A DNA stretch of 6,218 nt from Alphaproteobacteria bacterium (GTDB lineage Bacteria > Pseudomonadota > Alphaproteobacteria > SP197), in the NCBI GenBank assembly GCA_022822575.1, contig JAJEBJ010000172.1, positions 1 through 6,218 on the forward strand. The letters run 5' to 3'. Shown one piece after another: positions 6,129 through 6,218 of this stretch. The number at the start of each line of letters is the position of its first letter. Positions within the stretch are counted from its first letter, which is position 1. The translations under genes were made by a program, and so were the position numbers. The notes beneath the pieces are model-generated. The model saw only the letters and a list, made by a program, of their open reading frames with translations. It did no database searches and was not told where the DNA came from.

Positions 6129-6218
6129 GGGACTGTTCACGCCCAACATTCGTTCAATCTGCTCCTTGATCTGGAGTTTCCTGCGCTTGAGATCCGTGAG
6201 ATGGGTCTGGTTCGGTAG
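6123..6218 (-). CDS. DUF465/YdcH-like small protein, C-terminal fragment cut by window edge
   Basis: Reading the minus strand inwards from the right edge gives 31 codons and a TGA at 6125-6123. The peptide contains LTDLKRRKLQIKEQIERM and ends in LGVNSPA. The L..LKRRKL.IK.EI-type charged helix is the C-terminal pattern of DUF465 (YdcH/SlyX-like) proteins, small helical coiled-coil proteins of roughly 60-80 residues that are common in alphaproteobacteria and have no firmly assigned role. The start and N-terminal half lie outside the window, so family assignment rests on about half of the expected protein. It converges on hldE with a 45-base gap. There is no stop in the frame from the edge to the TGA. 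Confidence 0.68.
   Translation of the reverse strand, partial: LPNQTHLTDLKRRKLQIKEQIERMLGVNSPA

Noticed and set aside
1..6218. Search for a novel accessory system, mobile element, CRISPR array, tRNA or structured RNA
   Set aside because: All long stretches are explained by four recognised housekeeping genes and one small conserved family. No direct repeats, transposase, integrase, att-like sites or tRNA cloverleaf were seen by eye.

Overview
The window is a GC-rich stretch (by eye above 60% G+C) of ordinary chromosomal genes from what looks like an alphaproteobacterium, perhaps a Rhodospirillales-like lineage. The clues are an aspartyl-tRNA synthetase of alphaproteobacterial type (motif 2 loop ADRSPGEFYQLD), its pairing head to head with ribonuclease D, a YdcH/DUF465-type small protein, and a fused HldE that implies heptose-containing lipopolysaccharide. 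The lineage is an inference from protein style; there is no rRNA marker.

Layout: (1) 1-1156, minus strand, the N-terminal two thirds of aspS, cut by the left window edge. (2) 1157-1420, a 264-bp divergent intergenic region with a plausible aspS promoter and two short palindromes. (3) 1421-2569, plus strand, rnd (RNase D). (4) 2570-4501, minus strand, a propionyl-CoA synthetase (prpE/ACSS3-like) whose stop codon abuts the rnd stop codon with no spacer. (5) 4502-4592, a 91-bp divergent gap carrying a strong ribosome binding site for each flanking gene. (6) 4593-6077, plus strand, hldE, the two-domain heptose kinase/adenylyltransferase. (7) 6078-6122, a convergent gap with a small hairpin at its end. 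(8) 6123-6218, minus strand, the last 31 codons of a DUF465/YdcH-like protein, cut by the right edge.

Strand alternates at every gene, so no two complete genes here share an operon. The functions are unrelated housekeeping ones: tRNA charging, RNA 3' processing, short-chain fatty acid activation and LPS inner-core precursor synthesis. There are no RNA genes, insertion sequences, CRISPR arrays, phage genes or toxin-antitoxin pairs, and I see no undescribed system. The points worth a second look are modest: AspRS specificity residues that suggest a non-discriminating enzyme, the zero-gap convergent rnd/prpE junction, the prpE start choice and affiliation, and palindromes next to the aspS promoter. 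Many long antisense open frames exist, but they are the usual by-product of high GC3 coding sequence.
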